The notes under the pieces are model-generated. The model was given only the letters and a program-made list of their open reading frames with translations, was not told where the DNA came from and searched no databases. A DNA stretch of 64,000 nucleotides from Deltaproteobacteria bacterium UBA5205 (GTDB lineage: Bacteria > Desulfobacterota > Syntrophorhabdia > Syntrophorhabdales > Syntrophorhabdaceae). The stretch covers positions 102,415-166,414 of the forward strand of contig DHVP01000048.1 of assembly GCA_002412715.1 (NCBI GenBank), written 5' to 3'. Both the position numbers and the translations under genes were made by a program. Positions 35,663 to 43,777 of the stretch are shown piece by piece. The number at the start of each line of letters is the position of its first letter. Position 1 is the first letter of the stretch.

Positions 35663-36091
35663 TTACGGCTCGCGCTTCCAGAGCTTCAGCCCCGTGACGT
35701 CATCGAATTCCCTGCGCAGAACCTCACCTTCGAGGATTAAGCCGGAAAGCTCGCAGGCAAATACTTCTGTCCCTTCCAGAAGGTGGCCTCCGCGGGAGGT
35801 GCCGTCATGGTATCCCAGGGTTATGTGGGCATGCACCGAAATCTTCCCCTCCACCTCGGATACGTTCCCGACGCAGGAGAGTATCTCGGCGGGTTCATCG
35901 ATAACGGAATTCAGATACTTTTTCCTTTCCTGGTCGTAAAACGCAATATGGGCCTTCTTTACCGCCCCTATGGCGGTAAAGGAACCCATCCGTCCGCGGT
36001 GCTGCCGAAATATCTCCGTGATCGATCCGAGAAGGTCGGCGCCATGGTTCAGGCGCTCAAGAAAAAATGTTTCCAGTTTGAAAAACCACAT
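35663..36091 (-). CDS. DUF296/PCC-domain protein
   Basis: A 142-residue protein consisting of one DUF296 (plants and prokaryotes conserved, PCC) domain. Visible motifs are GSFTAIGAVKKAHIAFYD, the long-range SVHAHITLGYHDGTSRGGHLLEG segment with the conserved His-His metal site, and the closing strand. Its cellular role in bacteria is not settled; in plants the domain accompanies AT-hook proteins. It starts 15 nt downstream of tRNA-Glu on the same strand. Confidence 0.8.
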   Translation of the reverse strand: MWFFKLETFFLERLNHGADLLGSITEIFRQHRGRMGSFTAIGAVKKAHIAFYDQERKKYLNSVIDEPAEILSCVGNVSEVEGKISVHAHITLGYHDGTSRGGHLLEGTEVFACELSGLILEGEVLRREFDDVTGLKLWKREP

Positions 36092-36105
36092 GGCCTTTTT
36101 TTATT

Positions 36106-36178
36106 TGGTCCCAACGAGAATCGAACTCGTGTTTTCGGCGTGAGAGGCCGACGTCCTGGGCCGCTAGACGATGGGACC
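36106..36178 (-). tRNA. tRNA-Glu (anticodon CTC)
   Basis: The 73-nt cloverleaf is on the minus strand. Acceptor GGTCCCA pairs with TGGGACC. The anticodon stem TCGGC/GCCGA encloses CTCTCAC, giving anticodon CTC. The T arm is ACGAG-TTCGATT-CTCGT. CCA is not encoded (unlike tRNA-Gly at 30592). Confidence 0.93.
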
Positions 36179-36300
36179 GCCAAGCATGAATAGTACCAGA
36201 AAAAGACTTTCATTTCCACTAAAAAACCGACAAAACTCTATACATTTTGATTGTTTCCTATTATAATCAAAATGGAAAACTTGAAGTAGGGGAGGAAGCA

Positions 36301-36516
36301 ATGTTTGGCTTGGGAATGCCGGAACTGATTATAATACTTGTCATCGTGGTACTAATTTTCGGCGCCGGCAGGATCTCGGAGATCGGTGGGGCAATTGGAA
36401 AAGGCATCAAGGGCTTCAAGAAGTCCGTCAACGAACCGGATTCCATTGATGTCACACCGGATCAGAAAGAAAAAGCGGCAAAGGACAAGGATCAGAACCC
36501 CATCGAACCGAAGTAA
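36301..36516 (+). CDS. tatA: Twin-arginine translocase subunit TatA/E
   Basis: A 71-residue single-span membrane protein: a short N terminus (FGLGMPEL), one membrane helix (about 7-21), the hinge, and an amphipathic helix (GAIGKGIKGFKKSVNE), followed by a charged tail. TatA multimers form the pore for folded protein export. GGGGAGG lies 5 nt before the ATG, and a TATAAT box at 36262-36267 may belong to its promoter. No tatC is adjacent. Confidence 0.93.
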   Translation: MFGLGMPELIIILVIVVLIFGAGRISEIGGAIGKGIKGFKKSVNEPDSIDVTPDQKEKAAKDKDQNPIEPK

Positions 36517-36599
36517 AACCCTCCTATATCTGCCGGAAACGTGCGAGCTGGAGGCCTGTCGGCCTCGTCTGCCGGCCGCGCGGACAGGATTACACGACC

Positions 36600-37592
36600 A
36601 TGGAAATCCTTAACGGGAAGCACAAAGAATCGATCCTTAAAGCGGTGGAACTTCTCGAGGCAGGTGATGTTGTCGCCTTTCCGACGGAAACCGTGTATGG
36701 GCTCGGAGCCGTCGCCTTCTACCCCTATGCCGTCGCAAAAATCTTCGAAGTGAAGGAAAGACCTCATTTCGACCCGCTCATAGTGCATCTTGACGGTTCG
36801 GATCGTCTCCCCGAATACGTCAGCGATATTCCCGAAGATGCGAGGCGGCTTATGAAGATATTCTGGCCCGGGCCTCTCACCATGATCCTCAGAAAGAAAG
36901 CCTCCATCCCCGACATAGTGACGGCCGGTCTTCCAACGGTAGGGATCCGGGTCCCCTCCCATCCCGTAGCCCTCTCGCTCATCAGGGCCCTTCAAAAACC
37001 CATCGCGGCTCCGAGCGCCAACATCTTCGGCTACATGAGTCCCACACGGGTCCGTCACGTGGCGAAATCCTTCGCCGACCGCGTGCCTCTTGTCCTCGAC
37101 GGCGGGGACTCGGCATACGGGATCGAATCGACGATCGTGTCATTCCGGCAACAGGGCGTGTTCATCCACCGCCACGGTGCCATAAGCATCGAGGAGCTGT
37201 CGGAACACGTCAGGATCGTCGAGGACGAAAGGGCGCCCGGAACCTGCGAAACCCCCGGCGAGCTTCCCTTTCACTATGCCCCGATGAAACCGCTGCGGCT
37301 GGTCAACGGTCCTGCCGATGTCAGGCGGGAGGCATCGTCCTACCTCGCCTTTCGCGATCCGCCGGGACCGGTAAAGTCGAAATACGTAAGGGTGCTTTCC
37401 CCTTCGGGCGACCTGAGGGAAGCGGCATCCAATTTCTTCTCTTTTCTTATCGAACTCGACCGGGATGACGTGGATATCATTTATGCGGAGAAGCTGCCGG
37501 AGACAGGCATCGGCCGGGCGGTCATGGAACGCCTTAAAAAGGCTTCCCGCAGGCACTCTTTGCAACCCGTTGATAATTTGAATTATCCGTGA
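36600..37592 (+). CDS. tsaC: L-threonylcarbamoyladenylate synthase (Sua5 type)
   Basis: It makes threonylcarbamoyl-AMP from threonine, bicarbonate and ATP, the precursor of t6A37 in tRNA. The 330 residues contain the YrdC domain (about 1-200; FPTETVYGLGA, KERPHFDPLIVHL, APSANIFGYMSPT) and the extra Sua5 C-terminal domain (after about 215, with GELPFHYAP). The product feeds the modification that MtaB (44984-46279) later methylthiolates. Confidence 0.94.
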   Translation: MEILNGKHKESILKAVELLEAGDVVAFPTETVYGLGAVAFYPYAVAKIFEVKERPHFDPLIVHLDGSDRLPEYVSDIPEDARRLMKIFWPGPLTMILRKKASIPDIVTAGLPTVGIRVPSHPVALSLIRALQKPIAAPSANIFGYMSPTRVRHVAKSFADRVPLVLDGGDSAYGIESTIVSFRQQGVFIHRHGAISIEELSEHVRIVEDERAPGTCETPGELPFHYAPMKPLRLVNGPADVRREASSYLAFRDPPGPVKSKYVRVLSPSGDLREAASNFFSFLIELDRDDVDIIYAEKLPETGIGRAVMERLKKASRRHSLQPVDNLNYP

Positions 37593-37703
37593 TAATGTAT
37601 GCCGGAAGCGATCCAACACAGACAAAACGAAAGCCGATCACGAAAGGCATTGATAAGATTGAAAAAAAACATTTGCACGGTCCTTAGGCAGAGGAGAGAT
37701 TGT

Positions 37704-38084
37704 ATGTGTATAATCAATAATTTACAGCCGCCTTTTTACAAGTTGTCAACAGCTTTTGCACACAAATTGTGGAAAAGTTTTAAAAGTCCCGCATTTTCAA
37801 GGACCTGTATAATACTTCTGTCGTGTTTTATTCTGGTTTCCTGTTCATACATGAAAAAGATAACGGGAAAACCGCAGCCGACCATGGGAAACGCCCTTAT
37901 CTCAATGAACGAGGACGAGGTGCGCAAGAGACTTGGTGAACCGACCATGGTAAGCCTCACACCGGAAAATAAGATCCTCTGGACATACCGTCCCGACTGG
38001 AAGCTTATGCCTGATAATAAAGATACGGTTTACATCGAATTTGAGAACGGTAAGGTATCAAAAATGATCAAGGCGGATAAATGA
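37704..38084 (+). CDS. BamE/SmpA-like lipoprotein
   Basis: A 126-residue protein with a lipobox (ILVSCS) after a hydrophobic stretch, then a small SmpA/OmlA-like domain: GNALISMNEDEVRKRLGEP and a WTYRP strand. The domain resembles the BamE group of outer-membrane assembly factors. ATG 37704 is chosen by the GAGGAGA ribosome-binding site 7 nt upstream. This makes the signal region unusually long (47 residues); TTG 37767 would give a more normal signal. The stop overlaps the next gene by 4 nt. Confidence 0.7.
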   Translation: MCIINNLQPPFYKLSTAFAHKLWKSFKSPAFSRTCIILLSCFILVSCSYMKKITGKPQPTMGNALISMNEDEVRKRLGEPTMVSLTPENKILWTYRPDWKLMPDNKDTVYIEFENGKVSKMIKADK

Positions 38085-38344
38085 CCATGCTATGCGAAAC
38101 ATGTTCAAAGGAATTCGAGAAGACAACCTGCCCGCACTGCAAAGAAGACATATTCCGGTTTGGTGTCTATTGTTATCTTTGCGGATGGGAATTGACCGTT
38201 GAATTACCGGCTTCAGATGAACCCGCCGATGACGATGATTTTTCGAGGAGGGTGCTATGCAGCGACGGGAACTGCATCGGGGTGATAAACGAAAAAGGTA
38301 TCTGCAAAATATGCGGAAAGCCTTACGCACCGCAATCGGACTAG
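38081..38344 (+). CDS. Small zinc-ribbon protein
   Basis: An 87-residue cytoplasmic protein with paired cysteines at four places: CETC and CPHC at the N terminus, CYLC in the middle, and CKIC near the end, with an acidic linker (EPADDDD) between. This suggests two zinc ribbons. Function is unknown. It overlaps the previous gene (ATGA), and the next gene starts inside its end, so the three form a tight unit. Confidence 0.7.
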   Translation: MTMLCETCSKEFEKTTCPHCKEDIFRFGVYCYLCGWELTVELPASDEPADDDDFSRRVLCSDGNCIGVINEKGICKICGKPYAPQSD

Positions 38345-38868
38345 CCCTTCTTTCGCTTCTTCTGAGTTCCTGCACGACCTACGGCATATATGCAGGAAAC
38401 TTAAGGAGCGGGAAGAACCTCTTCAACGAAGGAAAGTACACCCAGGCACAGAGGTATTTCGAAGAAGCGGCCGCGCGTAACATCGATGGAGCGGCGTTCA
38501 CGTATCTCGCCGTTATCGCTTACAGACAGAACGACCTCCACAGGGCAGCCGGTTTGATAGACAGCGCCGAGAAATCCTCGCCGGACACGATCACGTCGCT
38601 GAGGATGTACGCATACAAAGCTCTTATCCTCCTTAGCCTCGACGATCCCGGGGGAATGAAGGCACTCAAGGAGTATCTCGATCGCTATGATAGTCTCTAT
38701 CCCCTTGAATCCATAAAAGACATAAAGGATATGTGGCGATCCGGCAAGATTGACCGCGTGTTTCTGGAAGCCATCATGGACGAGCAGATACGGTGGTACG
38801 AACAGGACATGGAACTTTATATATATAACAATTTAGGTTATTACTCCCGCGACATGAGGGAGTTCTGA
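38311..38868 (+). CDS. TPR-type lipoprotein
   Basis: A 185-residue protein with a signal sequence and lipobox (LLLSSC at about residues 16-21) and tetratricopeptide-like helical repeats: GKNLFNEGKYTQAQRYFEEA, then AFTYLAVIAYRQNDLHRAAGLI. It is probably a periplasmic or outer-membrane scaffold. It overlaps the zinc-ribbon gene by 34 nt and precedes ftsY by 11 nt, so it may be co-transcribed with ftsY. Confidence 0.75.
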   Translation: MRKALRTAIGLALLSLLLSSCTTYGIYAGNLRSGKNLFNEGKYTQAQRYFEEAAARNIDGAAFTYLAVIAYRQNDLHRAAGLIDSAEKSSPDTITSLRMYAYKALILLSLDDPGGMKALKEYLDRYDSLYPLESIKDIKDMWRSGKIDRVFLEAIMDEQIRWYEQDMELYIYNNLGYYSRDMREF

Positions 38869-38879
38869 AGGGTGATACC

Positions 38880-39788
38880 ATGGGTTTTTTTGAAAAGATC
38901 AAGACCGGCCTGACAAAAACACGGGACCAGATTAAGACGAAGATTGAATGGTTCGTCTCGGGAAGGCCCATCGATGAGGATGCCTTCGACGAGATCGAAG
39001 AGGCGCTGATACTCGCCGATGCGGGGCTGGAGACAACACAGCTTCTCGTCGATGCCCTCAAGGAGAAATGGAGGCGCGGGCTCATCAGGACAACAGACGA
39101 CATCAGGTCATCCATGAAGGAAGAGGTGCAAGACCTGCTGACCCCCATTGAATCTCCGATCGCGACGGACAGCAAGAAACCCTTTGTCATACTTGCTCTG
39201 GGCGTGAACGGGGTCGGCAAGACAACAACCATTGCCAAGATGGCCGGGATCTATCTCAACGACGGCAAGAAAGTCCTTTTCGGTGCCTGCGATACTTTTC
39301 GGGCTGCGGCCATCGAACAACTCGACGTATGGGCGAAGCGGCTCAACGTCGAAATGGTGAAGCATGCCGACGGCTCCGACCCGGCGGCGGTCGCCTTCGA
39401 TACGGTCAAGGCCGCGAAATCCCGGGGGACCGACATCGTCATCCTCGACACGGCGGGAAGGCTCCACACAAAGGCAAACCTCATCGAAGAGATGAAAAAG
39501 ATACGCCGTGTCATCTCAAAGGAGATTGAAGGCGCCCCCCACGAAGTCCTCCTCGTGGTGGACGCCACGAACGGACAGAACACAATAGCCCAGGCGAAAA
39601 CATTTCACGAGGCCGTCGGGGTCACGGGCATTGTCATCACCAAGCTCGACGGAACAGCTAAGGGCGGTTTCATCCTTCCGATAGCCCACCTCCTCGGCAT
39701 ACCCGTCCGGTACGTAGGCGTCGGCGAGAAAATCGACGACCTTATCCCCTTCAATGCTAAAGAATTCGCTGAAGCGATGTTCGAATAG
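38880..39788 (+). CDS. ftsY: Signal recognition particle receptor FtsY
   Basis: A membrane-associated GTPase that docks ribosome-SRP complexes at the translocon. The 302 residues form an N domain (to about 90) and a G domain with P loop GVNGVGKTTT (about 108-117), DTAGR, and TKLDG. The long acidic A domain of some homologues is missing, so membrane binding would rely on the short basic N terminus. Confidence 0.95.
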   Translation: MGFFEKIKTGLTKTRDQIKTKIEWFVSGRPIDEDAFDEIEEALILADAGLETTQLLVDALKEKWRRGLIRTTDDIRSSMKEEVQDLLTPIESPIATDSKKPFVILALGVNGVGKTTTIAKMAGIYLNDGKKVLFGACDTFRAAAIEQLDVWAKRLNVEMVKHADGSDPAAVAFDTVKAAKSRGTDIVILDTAGRLHTKANLIEEMKKIRRVISKEIEGAPHEVLLVVDATNGQNTIAQAKTFHEAVGVTGIVITKLDGTAKGGFILPIAHLLGIPVRYVGVGEKIDDLIPFNAKEFAEAMFE

Positions 39789-39814
39789 GGACGTCGTCCT
39801 TAGGTCCCGTTACA

Positions 39815-39842
39815 CGTTGAGGGTTGAGAGTCAAGAGGTCGG
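39815..39842 (+). repeat. Tandem 7-nt units downstream of ftsY
   Basis: CGTTGAG, GGTTGAG, AGTCAAG, AGGTCGG run with a 7-nt period just after ftsY. No clear complementary arm is present within the spacer. Confidence 0.5.
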
Positions 39843-39863
39843 GTTTTTAAAGGTTTCCAACCC

Positions 39864-39892
39864 GGGACGCGTGAACGGTCCCTTTTATTTTT
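39864..39892. terminator. Hairpin with T run between ftsY and purN
   Basis: GGGAC (39864-39868) and GTCCC (39878-39882) form a short stem followed by TTTTATTTTT. It is likely the ftsY operon terminator. It overlaps the last codons of the convergent purN region (stop at 39885). Confidence 0.6.
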
Positions 39893-40487
39893 CCCCGGAC
39901 AGTATGATCTCCCCTGTCGCTATCCGCTGGAGTGTGGCGGGATAGAGGACGTGTTCCTGCACGAGAACACGCTCGGCCAATGTCTCGGGCGTATCGCCGG
40001 GCATGACGGGCACGGTTACCTGGGCAAGGATGGGGCCCCTGTCATATTCCTCGGTGACAAGATGGACCGTTACCCCGGATTCCGTCTCGCCTGCCGCGAT
40101 GACCGCCTCGTGAACGCGGATGCCGTACATCCCCTTGCCGCCGTGTTTCGGCAGGAGCGCGGGGTGGATGTTGAGGATGCGCCCCCTGAAATGGGCGAGT
40201 GTCTTCGGGCCCAGTTTCTTCATATACCCGGCAAGCGCAACGACGTCGGCCTTGTGCAGGATGAGCGCATCCAGAATGGCCTGATCCAGGCTGTCCGGAT
40301 CGGGATGGGCCTTCCCGCTCAAATAATAGTTGGGGATACCTTCGTTCCTTGCGCGCTCCAGGGCCCGGGATTCGCCGTTGTTGCTGATCACGACGACCGG
40401 CACCGCGCTGAGCCTCCCTGCCTTGCAGGCGTCAATGATCGCCTGCATATTGCTTCCGCCGTGTGAGGCGAGAAATCCTATATTCAT
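39885..40487 (-). CDS. purN: Phosphoribosylglycinamide formyltransferase
   Basis: PurN transfers a formyl group from 10-formyl-THF to GAR in purine synthesis. The 200 residues have the N-terminal FLASHGGSNMQAI, the catalytic NIHPALLP with the Asn and His, and HLVTEEYDRGPI with the catalytic Asp. Its length is normal. prmA lies 108 nt upstream on the same strand. Confidence 0.94.
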   Translation of the reverse strand: MNIGFLASHGGSNMQAIIDACKAGRLSAVPVVVISNNGESRALERARNEGIPNYYLSGKAHPDPDSLDQAILDALILHKADVVALAGYMKKLGPKTLAHFRGRILNIHPALLPKHGGKGMYGIRVHEAVIAAGETESGVTVHLVTEEYDRGPILAQVTVPVMPGDTPETLAERVLVQEHVLYPATLQRIATGEIILSGEK

Positions 40488-40594
40488 TAAGCGCCCCCTG
40501 CTAAAAAATTAGGTTCGACACACTGGGCCCCGGCCGATCGGAAGACAATAAGCCTGATTCGGCTTTTACCTCTGATACCCTTGAACCCTAAAGG

Positions 40595-41422
40595 CTATCT
40601 TCTAAAAAGGAATCCCCTCCAGGCGTTCTTCCTGACTTCCGTCACCGGCTCGCAGGGAAAGAACAGCTTCAAGGCCTCTTTCTTTTCCCTGCCGATGATG
40701 CCTGAAACGATCAAAACCCCTTTACTTTTCCAGAGGCCCATAATGTGGCCCGATGTCAGGGCAAACGTACGGATGTCGAGATTGGCGAGAACAACATCAT
40801 ATTTGCCGCCCACATCCATGAGGTCCGCACAGACGATTTCAATATCCGATGCATCATTGAGAAGCATGTTCTTCTGCGCTGAAAGTACGGCGTCCAGGTC
40901 GTTGTCGACGGCATAGACATATTTAGCACCCTTAAGGCGTGCGTAAAGGGACAGAAGACCCGAGCCGCAGCCGATATCGAGAACACGCTTTCCCGAAAAG
41001 TCGACGTCCTTCATAAGCTTTATCATGAGCCGTGTCGACTCATGCCTGCCCGTCCCGAAGGCCATTCCCGGTTCGATGGTGATATAACGGACACCTTTGC
41101 GCTGTGAGTTCCAGGATGCCCGGATGACGATGTCCTCAACGGTAATGGGACGGAAATACCGCCTGGCCATTTCCGAATAGTCACGACGGGGCTCCTCGGT
41201 AACCCTAACGGCCCCAATGGGTATGCCGCTTTGCCGAATAGCTGACAGAAAGGTTTCGACGTGCTCGGGATAGGCCCTGATAATCGTTTTCGAATTCTCT
41301 TCCACAACCCATATTCCGGAGGGAGAGTGAAGGGTATAGATCTCTTCGGGAAGAAGTTCTTCAGCCCCCGGGTCAACTACGATATCGACGCGCCGCACGG
41401 GTTCCGGATGTTTGGGTTTCAA
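40595..41422 (-). CDS. prmA: Ribosomal protein L11 methyltransferase
   Basis: A class I SAM-dependent methyltransferase that methylates ribosomal protein L11. The 275 residues contain the domain-linker signature EPGMAFGTGRHESTRLM, motif I DIGCGSGLLSLYA, and VLANLDIRT (the family's NPP-like NI/NLD motif). The N-terminal recognition domain is shorter and more divergent than in E. coli, so the substrate might differ. Confidence 0.88.
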   Translation of the reverse strand: MKPKHPEPVRRVDIVVDPGAEELLPEEIYTLHSPSGIWVVEENSKTIIRAYPEHVETFLSAIRQSGIPIGAVRVTEEPRRDYSEMARRYFRPITVEDIVIRASWNSQRKGVRYITIEPGMAFGTGRHESTRLMIKLMKDVDFSGKRVLDIGCGSGLLSLYARLKGAKYVYAVDNDLDAVLSAQKNMLLNDASDIEIVCADLMDVGGKYDVVLANLDIRTFALTSGHIMGLWKSKGVLIVSGIIGREKKEALKLFFPCEPVTEVRKNAWRGFLFRR

Positions 41423-41495
41423 TGATTTTCCTCGCTGTGGAGGGGGACATGTTTGAGAGGGCCTTTAGCCGGAAGACCGGGGGTTCTCCCTCGGG

Positions 41496-42374
41496 TCATC
41501 GTGCATCTTTGTTGAGAACGCTCCCCGTTTGCGACATGTCGTAGCCCTCATGGTCCTTCATGGAATGCAGAAAAAGGGGCTCCTTGAGAAAATCGAGAAA
41601 GGCCTTCGTCTGCGCACTTGTATACCGGTCATAGGGAACGACGAGATCGAAGCGTTCCTTGAAAAGGGGCACAAAATCGAGATTCAGCATGGCAGCGATG
41701 TAGCGTATGCCCACGGAGACGTCGGCGGTCCCGCGCACGACGGCTGTGCCGGCACCCAGGTGGGACTCAGCCTCGCGATCGTATCCGTTTATCTTCGATG
41801 GTTCGATACCGGCCTCCATGAGGAGAAAATCAAAGAGAAGCCGCGTGCCCGTACCTTTTCTCCTATTAATGAAGCTCGCGCCGCGCGAGGCCAGGTCGCC
41901 AAGGGATGTTATGCCGGCGGGGTTGCCCTTTTGCAGGTAAAGCCCCTGTTCCCTGAAGAAGAGATTGATGACGGCATAGTTTTCGCTTTCGAGATACTTT
42001 CGGAGATACGAAAGCGTGTAGCCCTTTTTCTCCATGTCATAGATGTGCACGCAGGATGCCGATGCAGTATGATCCCGAAGAAGTTCCAGACCCCTCAGAC
42101 TTCCCACCGGTGCGTAAAAGATCGTCGTTCCTTTCTGGGACGCATTGAAGAGATCGATGATCTTCTTCAGAAGCGGATCATCGCTTCCGGCTATGAAGAC
42201 AAGCTTTTCCCGCTGAGTGTTCTCAAGTATCCAATCGTCGATGAGTTCCCTGGCGAAGGATATCTTGCCGCCGATCCTGACCGCGGGAAGGCGCGATTCC
42301 TGCACCAACCGGTATATCATCTTTTCGTTGATCCTGAGATATTTCGAAACTTCTTTTGCCGACATTATCTCCAT
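41496..42374 (-). CDS. HTH regulator with periplasmic-binding-protein-like sensor domain
   Basis: A 292-residue protein with an excisionase-type HTH (about 1-55: SAKEVSKYLRINEKMIYRLVQ and LPAVRIGGKISFAREL). A PBP-like ligand domain follows (about 60-285), with NRRKGTGTRLLFDFLL and GTADVSVGIRYIAA. This architecture (PBP_like, Pfam PF12727) is known from regulators that sense small anions such as molybdate or tungstate. It is divergent from the UPF0280/NIL-ferredoxin/cysteine desulfurase genes and probably controls them and itself. Start ATG 42374 lies at the predicted transcription start, so its mRNA would be leaderless. Confidence 0.82.
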   Translation of the reverse strand: MEIMSAKEVSKYLRINEKMIYRLVQESRLPAVRIGGKISFARELIDDWILENTQREKLVFIAGSDDPLLKKIIDLFNASQKGTTIFYAPVGSLRGLELLRDHTASASCVHIYDMEKKGYTLSYLRKYLESENYAVINLFFREQGLYLQKGNPAGITSLGDLASRGASFINRRKGTGTRLLFDFLLMEAGIEPSKINGYDREAESHLGAGTAVVRGTADVSVGIRYIAAMLNLDFVPLFKERFDLVVPYDRYTSAQTKAFLDFLKEPLFLHSMKDHEGYDMSQTGSVLNKDAR

Positions 42375-42380
42375 CTGGAC

Positions 42381-42409
42381 ATTATAGCGAAAAGATTTCC
42401 TATAATCAA
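42381..42409 (-). promoter_or_regulatory. Promoter of the PBP/HTH regulator, leaderless
   Basis: On the minus strand TTGATT (42409-42404), a 17-nt spacer and a perfect TATAAT (42386-42381). The ATG at 42374 begins 6 nt later. There is no Shine-Dalgarno. Confidence 0.65.
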
Positions 42410-42446
42410 TCCACCTTATTACGAATAACCCCCTTGTTTATAAAAT

Positions 42447-42460
42447 GGACCGGCCGGTCC
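42447..42460. promoter_or_regulatory. 14-bp perfect palindrome in divergent intergenic region
   Basis: GGACCGGCCGGTCC lies between the two divergent promoters, 38 nt upstream of the regulator's -35 box and 63 nt before that of UPF0280. It is a candidate operator for the regulator. A GC-rich palindrome of this length can also arise by chance. Confidence 0.35.
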
Positions 42461-42522
42461 CGCGCTCCACGCGTGACGCCCCGGCGCTTCACGCCTTGTA
42501 TCTTCATTCTTCATGACATCCG

Positions 42523-42551
42523 TTGACAGCCACCCATGTTCCTGATATATT
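42523..42551 (+). promoter_or_regulatory. Strong sigma70-type promoter of the UPF0280 operon
   Basis: A perfect TTGACA (42523-42528), a 17-nt spacer and TATATT (42546-42551). Transcription would start near 42558, giving a leader of about 38 nt. Confidence 0.7.
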
Positions 42552-42595
42552 TACAGATATTGTATCCAGACGGACCATCAGCGTGACACTTCAGC

Positions 42596-43318
42596 ATGTA
42601 TGAAGAAAGATTCTATCGCCGGATATCACGACCTGCCGAGCTCGTTTGCTATGAGGTCAAACACAGAGAAACAGACTTGTTCTGCTGTACCTCGTGCGAT
42701 CTCGGCCCTTTCATAAAGGAACGTGTCCTCTTTTACCGCAACCAGCTCGAGGAATATATACGGCTGAAGCCATTTTTCCAGGAAAGCCTGGTGCCCGTCC
42801 CTAAGGACCGCCTGGCCCCACCCATAATCCGCGAAATGATCGAGGCATCGGCTCTGATCGGGGTCGGGCCGATGGCCACCGTCGCCGGCGCTGTGGCCGA
42901 GTTTACGGGCCGGGATATCATGTCTCTTACGGAAGACTTCATCATCGAGAACGGCGGCGACATCTATCTGAGAGCCTCGGCGGAGCGCATCATACAGGTC
43001 CATGCCGGCGTTTCACCCTTCAGTGAACGGATCGGTATCAAGATCCATCCCGGACCGGAGGCCCGGGGAGTGTGCACCTCGTCGGGAACCGTGGGCCACT
43101 CCTTGAGCTTCGGCAACGCGGACGCGGTTTGCGTGTTGGGCCGTTCCTGTCTGTTTGCCGATGGACTTGCAACTTGCCTCGGTAATATTGTAAAAAAGAA
43201 GGACGATATTGCTGACGCCGTCGAGCAAGGACAGCAGTTCCCCGGTATAACGGGGATATTGATCATCCTCGGCGATCAGTTCGCTGCCTGGGGTGATCTC
43301 GATATCGTCGAACTATAA
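42596..43318 (+). CDS. UPF0280 family protein (COG2122, ApbE-like), probable sulfide-assimilation factor
   Basis: A 240-residue protein of the UPF0280 family, related to ApbE. Family motifs are MYEERFYRR, GPMATVAGAVAEF, FIIENGGDIYLR, and CTSSGTVGHSLSFGNADAV. In Methanosarcina acetivorans a COG2122 protein (MA1715) is reported to be needed for efficient sulfide assimilation. Here it directly precedes a NIL-domain ferredoxin, the partner type seen in homocysteine synthesis from sulfide, so the same role is likely. Biochemical mechanism is not known to me. Confidence 0.85.
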   Translation: MYEERFYRRISRPAELVCYEVKHRETDLFCCTSCDLGPFIKERVLFYRNQLEEYIRLKPFFQESLVPVPKDRLAPPIIREMIEASALIGVGPMATVAGAVAEFTGRDIMSLTEDFIIENGGDIYLRASAERIIQVHAGVSPFSERIGIKIHPGPEARGVCTSSGTVGHSLSFGNADAVCVLGRSCLFADGLATCLGNIVKKKDDIADAVEQGQQFPGITGILIILGDQFAAWGDLDIVEL

Positions 43319-43366
43319 ATCCGCGAGTCTGCCCGGCAAGGCTCAAGAGAACACGCGAGGACCAAC

Positions 43367-43777
43367 ATGAAGAAGAGGATCATTCTCCGCTTTAAGAAAG
43401 ACACCATCGACAAGCCTATCGTTTACCGGCTCGTCAAGGATTTCAACCTTGTTTTCAATATCCTGAGGGCCAATATATCCCCGAAGGCGGAGTCCATGAT
43501 GGTCATTGAGGTCGAAGGGACAGAAACAAATTTCAAGAAAGGGATGAGATACCTTACGGGCCTTGACATCGATACGGAACCCATGGAACAGGACATCAAC
43601 CGGGACGAGGCAAAGTGCGTTCACTGCGGCGTCTGCACCAGTGTTTGTGCCCCTGAAGCACTGTACATAAAGGACAGGAAGACAATGAAGGTGGAGTTCG
43701 ACTATAATCGCTGTGTCGCCTGCGAGCTCTGCGTCCGGGTTTGTCCCGTCAAGGCGATGAATGTCTCCTTCGAGTAG
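43367..43777 (+). CDS. NIL-domain ferredoxin with two [4Fe-4S] clusters
   Basis: A 136-residue protein: an N-terminal NIL ligand-binding domain (about 1-75) and two cluster motifs, CVHCGVCTSVC and CVACELCVRVC, both of the CxxCxxCxxxC type. Related proteins work with COG1900 enzymes in making homocysteine from aspartate semialdehyde and sulfide. No COG1900 gene is in the window. It overlaps the cysteine desulfurase gene by 17 nt. Confidence 0.9.
   Translation: MKKRIILRFKKDTIDKPIVYRLVKDFNLVFNILRANISPKAESMMVIEVEGTETNFKKGMRYLTGLDIDTEPMEQDINRDEAKCVHCGVCTSVCAPEALYIKDRKTMKVEFDYNRCVACELCVRVCPVKAMNVSFE

Noticed and set aside
37768..37776. TGTGGAAAA, a DnaA-box-like 9-mer (reverse TTTTCCACA) in an AT-rich patch
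   Set aside because: Only one good box is present, with no cluster, no dnaA or dnaN nearby; one such 9-mer is expected by chance in 64 kb, so no origin is called.
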